From Rhodospirillaceae bacterium (GTDB lineage: Bacteria > Pseudomonadota > Alphaproteobacteria > UBA6615): 63,656 bases of DNA. Location of the stretch: contig PASR01000001.1 of assembly GCA_002713365.1 (NCBI GenBank), positions 2,405-66,060 on the forward strand. Direction: 5' to 3'. A program made the translations under genes and the position numbers. Below are positions 27,132 through 35,816 of this stretch, one piece after another (the stretch's first letter is position 1; every line of letters starts with the position of its first letter). The notes beneath the pieces are model-generated. The model saw nothing but the letters and a program-made list of their open reading frames with translations, was not told the DNA's origin and made no database searches.

Positions 27132-27952
27132 TTTATAATAATAAAAATATATTTAAATGCTCTCTTACATCAGCAGCTATCGAAGTTTTAAACACACCAG
27201 ATCCAGATGAGAAGGTAAAGTTATCATTTTTAATATCCCAAAATTGGGATAATGGTAGTCTCTTAAAGATAGATAATGTTATTCCCCCTGCTTACCCAGC
27301 TCGCCCATCATACCCTCAACTAATAGACCCTAAGAAAGTTGCGCGGCGAAGAATTAATACTGCAGTTCCAGGTAGAGTAGCCCTTTTACATGCATTGGCT
27401 CATATAGAATTGAATGCTATTGATCTAGCCTGGGATATCATAGCTCGTTTCTCATCCCAAGAACTTCCTATACAATTCTTCACAGATTGGATTAAGGTTG
27501 CAGCAGATGAAGCTAAACATTTTTCAATTCTTTCAAACCGTCTCTATGAATTTGATAAAAAATATGGTGACCTTGAGGCCCATGATGGCTTATGGGATTC
27601 TGCCTGGGCCACTCGACATGATTTAGCAGCCAGACTAGCAATAGTTCCTTTAGTTTTAGAAGCTCGAGGTTTAGACGTAACTCCTAAGATGATGACCAAA
27701 CTAAGGAATGCTGGAGACATAGAGTCTGCAGATATTTTAGAAATTATATACAACGATGAAATACAGCATGTTAAAACTGGTAAGGTATGGTTTGATTTTA
27801 TCTGTGCCTCGCGGGGAGTTTTACCTGAAAAAACATGGCAAAACTATGTATCAGAATTCTTTAAAGGAAACCTCAAACCACCATTTAATAAAATTGCTAG
27901 AGATTCCGCTGGCATACCTGTTTCATGGTATAATAGTAAAATAAATTCATAG
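27128..27952 (+). CDS. DUF455 ferritin-like domain protein
   Basis: The 274-residue protein shows the ferritin-like di-iron helix-bundle motifs of DUF455: HALAHIELNAIDLAWD near 97-112, VAADEAKHFSIL near 127-138 and IIYNDEIQHVKTG near 201-213, each with Glu and His that could bind metal. Members are found widely in proteobacteria; their reaction is not established. The start is TTG at 27128 overlapping the bcp stop as TTGA, since no better in-frame ATG exists before the conserved region. Pairing with Bcp hints at a role in redox or metal handling, which is inference. Confidence 0.85.
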   Translation: MIYNNKNIFKCSLTSAAIEVLNTPDPDEKVKLSFLISQNWDNGSLLKIDNVIPPAYPARPSYPQLIDPKKVARRRINTAVPGRVALLHALAHIELNAIDLAWDIIARFSSQELPIQFFTDWIKVAADEAKHFSILSNRLYEFDKKYGDLEAHDGLWDSAWATRHDLAARLAIVPLVLEARGLDVTPKMMTKLRNAGDIESADILEIIYNDEIQHVKTGKVWFDFICASRGVLPEKTWQNYVSEFFKGNLKPPFNKIARDSAGIPVSWYNSKINS

Positions 27953-27984
27953 TAAAGATTAATGCTAAACTATAATATAAGGTA

Positions 27985-29089
27985 TTATTTTTTTGATACG
28001 TGGCTAGCCAAAGAAGCTTCCAGAAAACTGTCAAGATCACCATCCAATACTGCTTGCGTATTTCCGGTTTCGAGTTCTGTTCGCAGATCTTTAACCATTT
28101 GATATGGATGTAATACATAAGAACGAATTTGATGCCCCCAACCAATTTCTGTTTTTGCATCTTGTTCCACCTGGGCTTCGGCTTCTCTTTTCTGTAATTC
28201 ATGCTCGTACAAACGAGCTCGCATCATATCCATAGCTGTAGCTCGGTTACGGTGCTGTGAACGATCGTTTTGACACTGAACTACAATACCTGTCGGCAAA
28301 TGTGTTAGTCTAACTGCACTATCAGTTTTGTTAACATGCTGACCTCCAGCACCTGATGCACGGTATGTATCAACTCTTAGGTCTTTATCAGCAATTTCCA
28401 CTTCTATTGAATCATCAATTACTGGATAAACCCATACCGAAGCAAAACTTGTATGACGACGTGACTGACTATCAAATGGCGAGATGCGCACTAGTCTATG
28501 CACCCCAGCCTCAGTTTTAAGCCATCCATAGGAATTAATACCTTCAACCTTAAAAGTTGATGACTTTATTCCTGTTTCTTCACCTGAACTCTCTTCTATC
28601 CACTCAACTTTACAATCATGACTATCAGCCCAGCGCACATACATGCGCACTAACATTTGCGCCCAATCTTGAGATTCAGTTCCCCCAGCACCTGCATTAA
28701 TTTCTATATAACAATCATTCCTATCAGCCTCTCCAGACAACAAACTTTCCAAACCCATTTTGTTGGCCACTGATCCCAATGCTAGTATAACTTTTTCAGC
28801 ATCGTTTACTATAACTGAATCGTGTTCAGATTCACCTAGCTCAATAAGCTCTATTGATTCTGCTAATTCATTTTCAATTTCGAAAACCTGATTTAATGAC
28901 TTTTCCAATTGTGTGCGCTCACGAAGTAGTTTTTGAGCACGCTCCTGGTTCTCCCATAATTTAGGATCTTCAGCTAAATGGTTTAATTCATCTAAACGTT
29001 CAATTGATTGGTCCCAGTCAAAGATGCCTCCGCATCAAATCTATAGACTGTCTTATACTTTCTATTACTTGATTAATCTCTGCGCGCAT
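27985..29089 (-). CDS. prfB: Peptide chain release factor 2 with programmed +1 frameshift
   Basis: RF2 recognises UGA and UAA stop codons and triggers peptide release. The gene reads from ATG 29089 for 23 codons (MRAEINQV...MRRHL) to an in-frame TGA at 29018-29020, then continues in the +1 frame from GAC at 29019 to the stop at 27985, giving about 367 residues. The main frame contains the GGQ motif (SGAGGQHVNKTD). A reader who relies on the open frame 27985-28908 alone would miss the N-terminal 60 or so residues. It lies upstream of the DUF455 gene in convergent orientation and downstream of the PBP1A region. Confidence 0.96.
29017..29031 (-). promoter_or_regulatory. prfB: prfB programmed frameshift site
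   Basis: On the minus strand GGAGG (29027-29031) precedes CTT TGA C with the same spacing as in E. coli prfB (internal Shine-Dalgarno, slippery CTT, stop TGA). Ribosomes slip +1 at CTT when RF2 is scarce, so the gene autoregulates. This is direct sequence evidence combined with a well-established mechanism. Confidence 0.95.
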
Positions 29090-29177
29090 TATTTAAACCC
29101 ATATCTTACTAAACTTTAAGATTATAAAAACATTTATGAACCATTTAATAATTATAAACCTATAATTAATGATATAT

Positions 29178-31622
29178 TTAATATATTCCCCGGATAGAGT
29201 TGGACCTTTGATCCATTGGATTATAACCACCATCGAGTACTGGACCGAGTTCTAGAGGTTCAGTACAAGGCTTAAAAGCTTCCAAAATAGAACTTTTGTC
29301 ACCTCGTTTTGCTACTACACCAGTAGCTGCATTTACTCTTACCAAACGTATTCCTGGAGGAACTCTAAATGGAATGGCTGAGCTACGTTCTAAAGCATTT
29401 TTCATGAAGTCGTGGAATATAGGTGCAGAGACTGATGAACCTGTTTCACCATAGCCCATTGGCTTTGGGTTATCAAAGCCAACAAACACACCTACAGCAA
29501 GATCAGGAGAAAACCCTATAAACCAAGTGTCCATAGAATCATTAGTCGTGCCAGTTTTTCCAGCTAGCGGTTTTCCAACAGCTTTAACACGCACTCCTGT
29601 TCCACGTTCGACCACCCCTTGAAGCATAGATACCATTTGGTATGCTGTTGCGGGATTTAATATTTTAGCACGCGTGTCCAGTAAATTTGGAGGTTCTTTA
29701 TTTTCTGACCAAATTATATTCTGACATTTATCACATAATCTTCCATCATGTCGAAATATAGTTTTTCCATGCCTGTCTTGAATACGATCAATAAGTGAAG
29801 GTGTTATTTTTTTTCCACCGTTTACAATTATCGAATAAGCAGTAACCAAACGCAACAAAGTAGTCTCTCCAGCTCCAATAGATATACTTAGCTGCCTAGG
29901 TGTTTTATCCATAACTCCTAAGTCTTCAGCATATCTAATAACTTTTTCTATACCCACTGTTTGAGCTAACCTTACAGTCATTAAATTGCGTGATTTTTCT
30001 ATTCCCAATCGCATTGGGCTAGGGCCATAAAATTTCTTCGAATAGTTAGCCGGCTTCCATTTGCGCATACCTGGTCCTTGGTCAATCACAAATGGGGCGT
30101 CAAGAACTAAGGTGGATGGAGTGAATCCACTATCTAAAGCCGCCAAATAAACAAATGGCTTAAAAGCAGAACCAGGTTGACGCCATGCTTGAGTTGCCCG
30201 GTTAAATTCACTGGTCTCGTATACTAGGCCTCCTGACATTGCCAAGACGCGTCCCGTATGTGGATCAATAGCAATAATAGCACCATTTACATCTGGTATT
30301 TGGCATAAACTCCACATATTGGAATAAGCTTGCCCCCTAACATCATTTTTTATTTTTTTTACTAAAACAATATCTAATAGTTCTAGAACTTGTGAGATCT
30401 TTCGTACTTTTGGGCCAAGTTTTTGTCCTTTTTTCCAAGCTCTAGCCCATTTTATTTCTGATAATGGCAAAGACCCCTTTTTGCCACTAGAAAAACCAAT
30501 TGTTGCCATGCCATTCTCATCATCAATATTTAATATTACAGCAGGGGACCAGTCTATAAAACTTCTCGGTAAATTAATTTTACCAAGATTCATAGCCCAT
30601 CCATCCATAGTCGTTAGTTTGCTATAAGGCCCTCTCCAACCATGTCGCTTATCATAAGCGACTAGCCCATCCCATAACGCATTTTTAGCAATTCTTTGTA
30701 AACGAGGGTCAAGTGTTGTTCTAACAGATAACCCTCCCTGATATAGTGTTTTATCTCCGTAGCGATTGGCCAGGTCCCTTCTAACTGTTTCAGCAAAATA
30801 GGGAGCATCAATTATCGGAGACTTATTAGGTTGCACTATTTTTAGAGGCGTCTCTTTAGCAATAAGACCAGAATCTTTGTTAACATAACCATCTTCGATC
30901 ATCCGGCCTATAACATAATTACGCCTTCCAACAGCAGCTTTATAAAAATACCGAGGGTTATAATTATTGGGAGCTTTAGGTAAAGCTGCTAAAAAAGCGA
31001 CTTCCTCTAATATCAATTGATCAAGTGATTTTGCAAAATAATTATTAGCTGCTTCCGCAACTCCATAAGATCCAAATCCCAGATATATTTGATTTAAATA
31101 AAGCTCAAGAATTTCATCTTTAGAAAATACCCTTTCCATACGAAAAGAAATAATTGCCTCGCGAATTTTACGTTTTAGAGAAACTTCCTTTGTTAACAAA
31201 AAGTTTTGGGCTACCTGCTGCGTAATAGTGGATGCCCCAACCGGCCTCCTACCTTTACCATAATTACGTACATTAGTTAATAAGGCACGCAGTACTCCAA
31301 AAGCATCAATCCCAGGATGCTGATAGTAGTTTTTATCCTCAGCTGATAAAAAATCATGTATTAGCTGCTTTGGTATACTAGAAACTGGAACAAATGACCT
31401 TTTTTCTATAGCATACTCGGCTAATAAACTACCATCTCCTGCATGTACTCTCGTCGTAACAGGTGGGCTATAATTAGAGAGCTGTCGATAATCAGGTAAA
31501 TCGCGACCGTATTGCCAGAATATCCAAATTGTCGTTACTGCAAGGATAAGCCCACCTATAAAAATTATACCAACTAAATAGGCTAACCAAGGCAATAATT
31601 TATTATGAGAGATTTTAAACAT
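29178..31622 (-). CDS. mrcA: Bifunctional penicillin-binding protein 1A
   Basis: The 814-residue class A PBP has an N-terminal membrane anchor (residues 12-34), a GT51 glycosyltransferase domain (EDKNYYQHPGID, GASTITQQVAQNF, ELYLNQIYLG) and a transpeptidase domain with PGSAFKPF (catalytic Ser/Lys), SRNLM and KTGTTND. It polymerises and cross-links peptidoglycan on the outer face of the inner membrane. Size and domain order match PBP1A. It lies downstream of the AMIN-amidase gene and upstream of prfB, a conserved alphaproteobacterial order. An insertion between the domains (KRHGWRGPYSK...) is usual for PBP1A. Confidence 0.95.
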   Translation of the reverse strand: MFKISHNKLLPWLAYLVGIIFIGGLILAVTTIWIFWQYGRDLPDYRQLSNYSPPVTTRVHAGDGSLLAEYAIEKRSFVPVSSIPKQLIHDFLSAEDKNYYQHPGIDAFGVLRALLTNVRNYGKGRRPVGASTITQQVAQNFLLTKEVSLKRKIREAIISFRMERVFSKDEILELYLNQIYLGFGSYGVAEAANNYFAKSLDQLILEEVAFLAALPKAPNNYNPRYFYKAAVGRRNYVIGRMIEDGYVNKDSGLIAKETPLKIVQPNKSPIIDAPYFAETVRRDLANRYGDKTLYQGGLSVRTTLDPRLQRIAKNALWDGLVAYDKRHGWRGPYSKLTTMDGWAMNLGKINLPRSFIDWSPAVILNIDDENGMATIGFSSGKKGSLPLSEIKWARAWKKGQKLGPKVRKISQVLELLDIVLVKKIKNDVRGQAYSNMWSLCQIPDVNGAIIAIDPHTGRVLAMSGGLVYETSEFNRATQAWRQPGSAFKPFVYLAALDSGFTPSTLVLDAPFVIDQGPGMRKWKPANYSKKFYGPSPMRLGIEKSRNLMTVRLAQTVGIEKVIRYAEDLGVMDKTPRQLSISIGAGETTLLRLVTAYSIIVNGGKKITPSLIDRIQDRHGKTIFRHDGRLCDKCQNIIWSENKEPPNLLDTRAKILNPATAYQMVSMLQGVVERGTGVRVKAVGKPLAGKTGTTNDSMDTWFIGFSPDLAVGVFVGFDNPKPMGYGETGSSVSAPIFHDFMKNALERSSAIPFRVPPGIRLVRVNAATGVVAKRGDKSSILEAFKPCTEPLELGPVLDGGYNPMDQRSNSIRGIY

Positions 31623-31736
31623 TGATATGTTATTATTTTCAATTTTCTATGATAGCTCTTATCTAGTAATACCCTTAAAATATTAAAATTATGGCAAATT
31701 TATGGATTTTAATAAAACCAGTGATAATTATTTACA

Positions 31737-32972
31737 TTAATTATTTTTTAAGTACTTCAACAAAGATCGGGCAATGGCACTACTAAGGTTTTTTCGATAA
31801 TTCTGGTTTTGCAACTGCCCTTCCTCTTTTTTATTAGTAAGGTATCCTAATTCAATTAAGGCCGATGGTATATCCGGCGCTTTTAAAACAGCAAAGCCTG
31901 CTGAACGCCAAGGTCTATTTAGTAATTTTACTGAAAATGATGCTTCAGAAATCAAATTATCTCGTGCTAAAATAACCGAAAGCTCATTTGTTTTAGCCTG
32001 CGTAAAATCAATCAAAATATTTTGTACATCATTGCTATATGCACCTAGGTCTAAGCCACCTATAACATCTGACTTATTTTCTTTAGCGGCTAATGCCTGA
32101 GCCTCAGCATCAGATGCATTCTCTGATAATGTATAGACTGAAAAACCATTTGTTTTAGAATTCTTATGACTATTAGCGTGCAAGGATATAAACAAATCAG
32201 CATCAACGCTTCGGGCGAATTTAACTCTATCTCGTAAGGGTATAAATACATCTTTATCACGAGTGAGATACACCTTTATACCACCTTTATTTTCCAACTG
32301 TCGTTTTATTTCTTTCGCGTATGATAAAACAATATCTTTTTCATGCACTCCAGATATCCCAATTGCTCCAGGATCTACACCTCCATGACCAGCATCAATA
32401 ACTATAGTTGGTAGATCAAAGGGTTTTGGCACTGTAGGTAAAGGCTTCTTTGGTACTAATTGGGATTCTTTAATAGTTGGTTTTGGTCTCATTGTTGATA
32501 CAAATTCTTCATGATCAGTAGGTGATAAATCTATTACTAATCTCCAATTATTATTTAAATTAGGCGATAATATAAATTTTCTTGATACCTTCGCCGGTGT
32601 CTTTAAATCAAGTACTAGCCTACTTGATTCAGGTCTAAAAGCTCCATAACGTAAACGATCTATAACCCCTCCTCTAATACTAAACCTTTGATTTGGAAGA
32701 ACAAAATTTACTTTAGGTAAATCTATAACTATCCTATAAGGATTCGCTAAACCAAATACGTACGGACTAATTTTCTGATCCACTTCTATCACTAATCTTG
32801 TTGTAGAGTTTTTTAGACCTATACGTAAATCTTCAACTTTAGCTGACATAGCATCTGAAGTACTAGTTCCAACACTCAATAATAAAAATGTGATAACTAT
32901 TAAGATAGCAAGTTTAGAAAAGATAATTCCCGGTAGGATTCTAAGCCGAGTGCAACAAGATGCGATCATCAT
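31737..32972 (-). CDS. amiC: N-acetylmuramoyl-L-alanine amidase with AMIN domain
   Basis: The 411-residue periplasmic amidase has a signal or anchor segment (residues 17-41), an AMIN domain (about 45-150) that targets the septum, a Pro/Lys-rich linker, and an Amidase_3 domain. Zinc-site residues are in VIDAGHGGVDPGA, the Glu of HEKDIVL, and ISLHANSH, and the catalytic Glu is in PSALIELGYLTN. It cleaves septal peptidoglycan during division. It is divergent from rne and directly precedes PBP1A. AmiC versus AmiB naming cannot be decided by eye. Confidence 0.92.
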   Translation of the reverse strand: MMIASCCTRLRILPGIIFSKLAILIVITFLLLSVGTSTSDAMSAKVEDLRIGLKNSTTRLVIEVDQKISPYVFGLANPYRIVIDLPKVNFVLPNQRFSIRGGVIDRLRYGAFRPESSRLVLDLKTPAKVSRKFILSPNLNNNWRLVIDLSPTDHEEFVSTMRPKPTIKESQLVPKKPLPTVPKPFDLPTIVIDAGHGGVDPGAIGISGVHEKDIVLSYAKEIKRQLENKGGIKVYLTRDKDVFIPLRDRVKFARSVDADLFISLHANSHKNSKTNGFSVYTLSENASDAEAQALAAKENKSDVIGGLDLGAYSNDVQNILIDFTQAKTNELSVILARDNLISEASFSVKLLNRPWRSAGFAVLKAPDIPSALIELGYLTNKKEEGQLQNQNYRKNLSSAIARSLLKYLKNN

Positions 32973-33405
32973 TTTTTAGGTATATCCCAGCATACATGTG
33001 TATCGCAATAAGCTTAATTATATTAGATTACATTAATAGCATTGTCGTAGCCAACGGACATCGCTATCTTATTAATGAAAAATAGCTTAAAAACGTTTTG
33101 TGTAGTGCCTACTTTAAGCGACCTATATATGCTAAAATGCTATAACTGTTATGGCTCTAGCTGAGTAAAACCGGAAAGTCGCCTTGTAATTCTGCACAAT
33201 AGTAATTTAATATTGTTGTAACATCGAAGTTTGCCGAAGAAAATCACACTCTTCTGGCTAGGTGGTAGAAATAATTCTCGCCGTACTGGTGTAAATTTTA
33301 CACCGTTCTACGGCTGGAGAGAATCCACCAAACTTCGCATAGAACGGTAAATACTTTGTTCAGAAATGGCATGAACATAGGTATCAATTCCGTGGAGCGA
33401 GTAAA
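32973..33405. other. 433-base divergent promoter and rne leader region
   Basis: Gene-free stretch between amiC (-) and rne (+). The right half holds a structured RNA leader (33196-33337) described separately. The left 180 bases are AT-rich and should contain both promoters, but I could not identify a confident -35/-10 pair. Confidence 0.6.
33196..33337 (+). promoter_or_regulatory. Structured 5' leader of rne with three-way junction
   Basis: A short hairpin (ACAATA 33196-33201 with TATTGT 33211-33216) precedes a nested fold. P1 is 8 bp (33225-33232 with 33330-33337). It encloses P2, 8 bp with one bulge (33233-33240 with 33250-33258), and a long P3. P3 stacks GGTGG/CCACC (33261-33265, 33325-33329), ATTCTC/GAGAAT (33274-33279, 33319-33324), GCCGTA/TACGGC (33280-33285, 33309-33314) and GGTGTAAA/TTTACACC (33288-33295, 33297-33304). 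The fold ends 68 bases before the rne ATG. By analogy with E. coli rne, such a leader could be the target for RNase E self-cleavage and autoregulation. The fold is read from the sequence; the function is inference. Confidence 0.75.
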
Positions 33406-35781
33406 ATGACGAAAAGAATGCTTATTGATGGTACCCATGCCGAAGAAACGAGAGTTGTAGTTGCAGATGACACTGTACTTCTCGAGTTTGACTTCGAAAC
33501 TACTACCAAAAGTCAGCTTAAGGGTAATATATACCTAGCTAAAGTAACAAGAGTAGAGCCTTCACTCCAGGCAGCATTTATAGATTTTGGAGGAAATCGC
33601 CACGGTTTTTTAGCTTTCAGCGAGATCCATCCAGATTACTATCGCATCCCCGTTGAAGATAAGGAGGCGTTAATAGCTAAATCGGACGTTTCTGATGAAA
33701 TAGATGAAATAGATATAGATGAATTCAAAAATGAAGATATCAATGATAATGATGAAAGTGATGATAATCCGGTAGAGGTGATAGGAGATAATGCAGAAGA
33801 CGATATTGCTGAACTCGGCGATGCTCATCGAAAAAGGCTAAGACAACTAACAAGAATGTATAAAATACAAGAAGTTATTAAAAGACGCCAAATTCTGCTA
33901 GTACAAGTAGTTAAAGAAGAGCGCGGAAATAAAGGTGCAGCCTTAACTACCTATCTATCATTACCAGGCCGTTACTGCGTATTAATGCCAAACACTTCCC
34001 GTGGTGGCGGAATTAGTAGAAAAATATCTAATCCTGCGCATAGAAAACGCATGAAAACTATAATGGCCGACCTAGTAATTCCAGAGGGTATGGCAGTTAT
34101 AATGCGTACCGCCGGGGTAGAAAGAAATAAGGCTGAAGTTCGCAGAGACTATGAATATCTTCGACGTTCATGGGATCAAATTCGTGAACAAACATTGCAG
34201 TCTTCTGCACCTGCAATAATCTATGAAGAAGGGGACCTTATAAAACGCTCCTTAAGAGACGTATACAATCGCGAAATTGAAGAAGTAATTGTTGATGGAG
34301 AACCTGCTTATAAAACAGCGCGGTCACTTATGCGTACTATGATGCCTTCTCATGCTAAACGAGTAAAAAAACATACAGATATTAATACCCCGCTTTTCAA
34401 TCTGCATAAGATCGAATCTCAGCTCGATGAAATATATGATCCAATTGTAAGACTAAGATCTGGTGGATACATTGTTATAAATCCAACTGAAGCTTTAGTA
34501 GCAATAGATGTTAACTCAGGGCGCGCTACACGAGAAAGAAATGTGGAGCAAACAGCCCGAAGAACAAATCTTGAAGCTGCTGATGAAGTTGCCCGTCAAC
34601 TACGTTTACGAGACCTTGCAGGCTTAGTTGTTATTGATTTCATTGACATGGAAGAGAGTCGAAATATAACAGCAGTCGAAAGACGAATGAAAGAGGCTAT
34701 GAAAATAGATAGGGCGCGCATACAGATAGGTCGCATTTCAATATTAGGTTTACTTGAACTATCTCGACAGCGTTTAAGGCCAAGCATCCACGAAGCAAGT
34801 GCACAAATCTGTGTTAGGTGCGGAGGTAGTGGTTATGTAAGATCAACTGAATCGACTGCACTAAGAGTTATACGCGCAATCGAAGAAGAAGGAGCTAAAA
34901 ACCGCTCAAAATCAGTTAATGTAAAAGTTCCAGCTGATGTTGCTTTGTATATATTAAACAACAAAAGAGACATGATAGTTTCTATTGAACAACGACATAA
35001 TTTAAAAGTACTTATAACAGTAGACAGTGAGCTTACACCTCCAGATTATATTATGGATCGGTTAAATTCTAATGCAGCCATAGATGAAATAATATCTGAA
35101 ACTATAGACAGCAGAAACGTTGAAATAACATCTAAAGAAGAAGAGGATCGTACACGTAGACGCAAAACTCCACGACGCATAAAAAATGATGATGAGCAAA
35201 AAGATGCACATGAAACAAATGAAAGCTCAAAAAGTACTGATGAGAGTCCCGAAACCCTAGAACAAGAAAACAAAGATACCCCCCGACCAACAACCAGACG
35301 ACGCGGAAGAAGAGGCGGGAGAAGAAGAAGAAAACCAGATGATATTCCGTCAATTAATAATATTGATACCGCGACAAATGATGAAATAAATACTTCAAAT
35401 GAAACTGCAGAAAATATTGTTAATAGCGATACAGAAAGTACAAAAGATAATATTAGCAACACCCAATCTACAAAAGCGAAAGTTACTTCTAAGGATAAAT
35501 TAGGCGATGGTGATAGTGATTCTAAGCCTAAAAAACGTCGAACTCGCCGTCGTCGAACTAAAAGTTCTGATAATGATTTAAGTAAAACTGTAAAAAAAGT
35601 AAAAACAACAGATTCTTCTTCAGAAAAACTAAAAAATTCTGAAACAGCTAATATAAAAGATCAAATTGCAAATGATAGTAATGATACAGCTAATAAAGAA
35701 AGCCAAGCTGATAAAAAGGTTTCCACAGAAGAAGAGGTGACACGACCACGTCGTTCAGGTTGGTGGAGCCGTACAACATAG
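33406..35781 (+). CDS. rne: Ribonuclease E
   Basis: This is the endoribonuclease central to mRNA decay and rRNA/tRNA processing. The 791-residue protein has an S1 domain (residues 35-200) interrupted by an acidic insert (about 88-140, rich in Asp/Glu), the DNase I-like catalytic core with AIDVNSG and VVIDFIDM supplying metal-binding Asp, and a Zn-link CVRCGGSG near residue 470. The C-terminal 230 residues are low-complexity, alternating Arg-rich blocks (TRRRGRRGGRRRRK) with acidic and Ser/Thr-rich stretches, as expected for an RNA-binding degradosome scaffold. The acidic S1 insert is typical of alphaproteobacteria. The start ATG has GGAG 11 bases upstream. Confidence 0.95.
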   Translation: MTKRMLIDGTHAEETRVVVADDTVLLEFDFETTTKSQLKGNIYLAKVTRVEPSLQAAFIDFGGNRHGFLAFSEIHPDYYRIPVEDKEALIAKSDVSDEIDEIDIDEFKNEDINDNDESDDNPVEVIGDNAEDDIAELGDAHRKRLRQLTRMYKIQEVIKRRQILLVQVVKEERGNKGAALTTYLSLPGRYCVLMPNTSRGGGISRKISNPAHRKRMKTIMADLVIPEGMAVIMRTAGVERNKAEVRRDYEYLRRSWDQIREQTLQSSAPAIIYEEGDLIKRSLRDVYNREIEEVIVDGEPAYKTARSLMRTMMPSHAKRVKKHTDINTPLFNLHKIESQLDEIYDPIVRLRSGGYIVINPTEALVAIDVNSGRATRERNVEQTARRTNLEAADEVARQLRLRDLAGLVVIDFIDMEESRNITAVERRMKEAMKIDRARIQIGRISILGLLELSRQRLRPSIHEASAQICVRCGGSGYVRSTESTALRVIRAIEEEGAKNRSKSVNVKVPADVALYILNNKRDMIVSIEQRHNLKVLITVDSELTPPDYIMDRLNSNAAIDEIISETIDSRNVEITSKEEEDRTRRRKTPRRIKNDDEQKDAHETNESSKSTDESPETLEQENKDTPRPTTRRRGRRGGRRRRKPDDIPSINNIDTATNDEINTSNETAENIVNSDTESTKDNISNTQSTKAKVTSKDKLGDGDSDSKPKKRRTRRRRTKSSDNDLSKTVKKVKTTDSSSEKLKNSETANIKDQIANDSNDTANKESQADKKVSTEEEVTRPRRSGWWSRTT

Positions 35782-35816
35782 TAAAAATAAAATTACTAAT
35801 AAGTAGGTAATATCTT

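Noticed and set aside
27897-28202. A 101-residue minus-strand frame overlapping prfB and the DUF455 end
   Set aside because: It is a different frame of the well-supported prfB gene and has no motif.
29151-29166. ATTATA/TATAAT hairpin after the PBP1A-prfB junction
   Set aside because: The stem is all A/T and would be unstable, and such repeats are expected by chance in this base composition.
33099-33146. Possible rne promoter around TATATA / TAAAAT / TATAAC
   Set aside because: Several -10-like strings exist, but none has a -35 hexamer at acceptable spacing, so I did not call one.
35046-35462. A 138-residue open frame on the minus strand, opposite the rne tail
   Set aside because: It is the shadow of a low-complexity, biased coding region; its product is a Ser/Leu/Phe-rich string without motifs.
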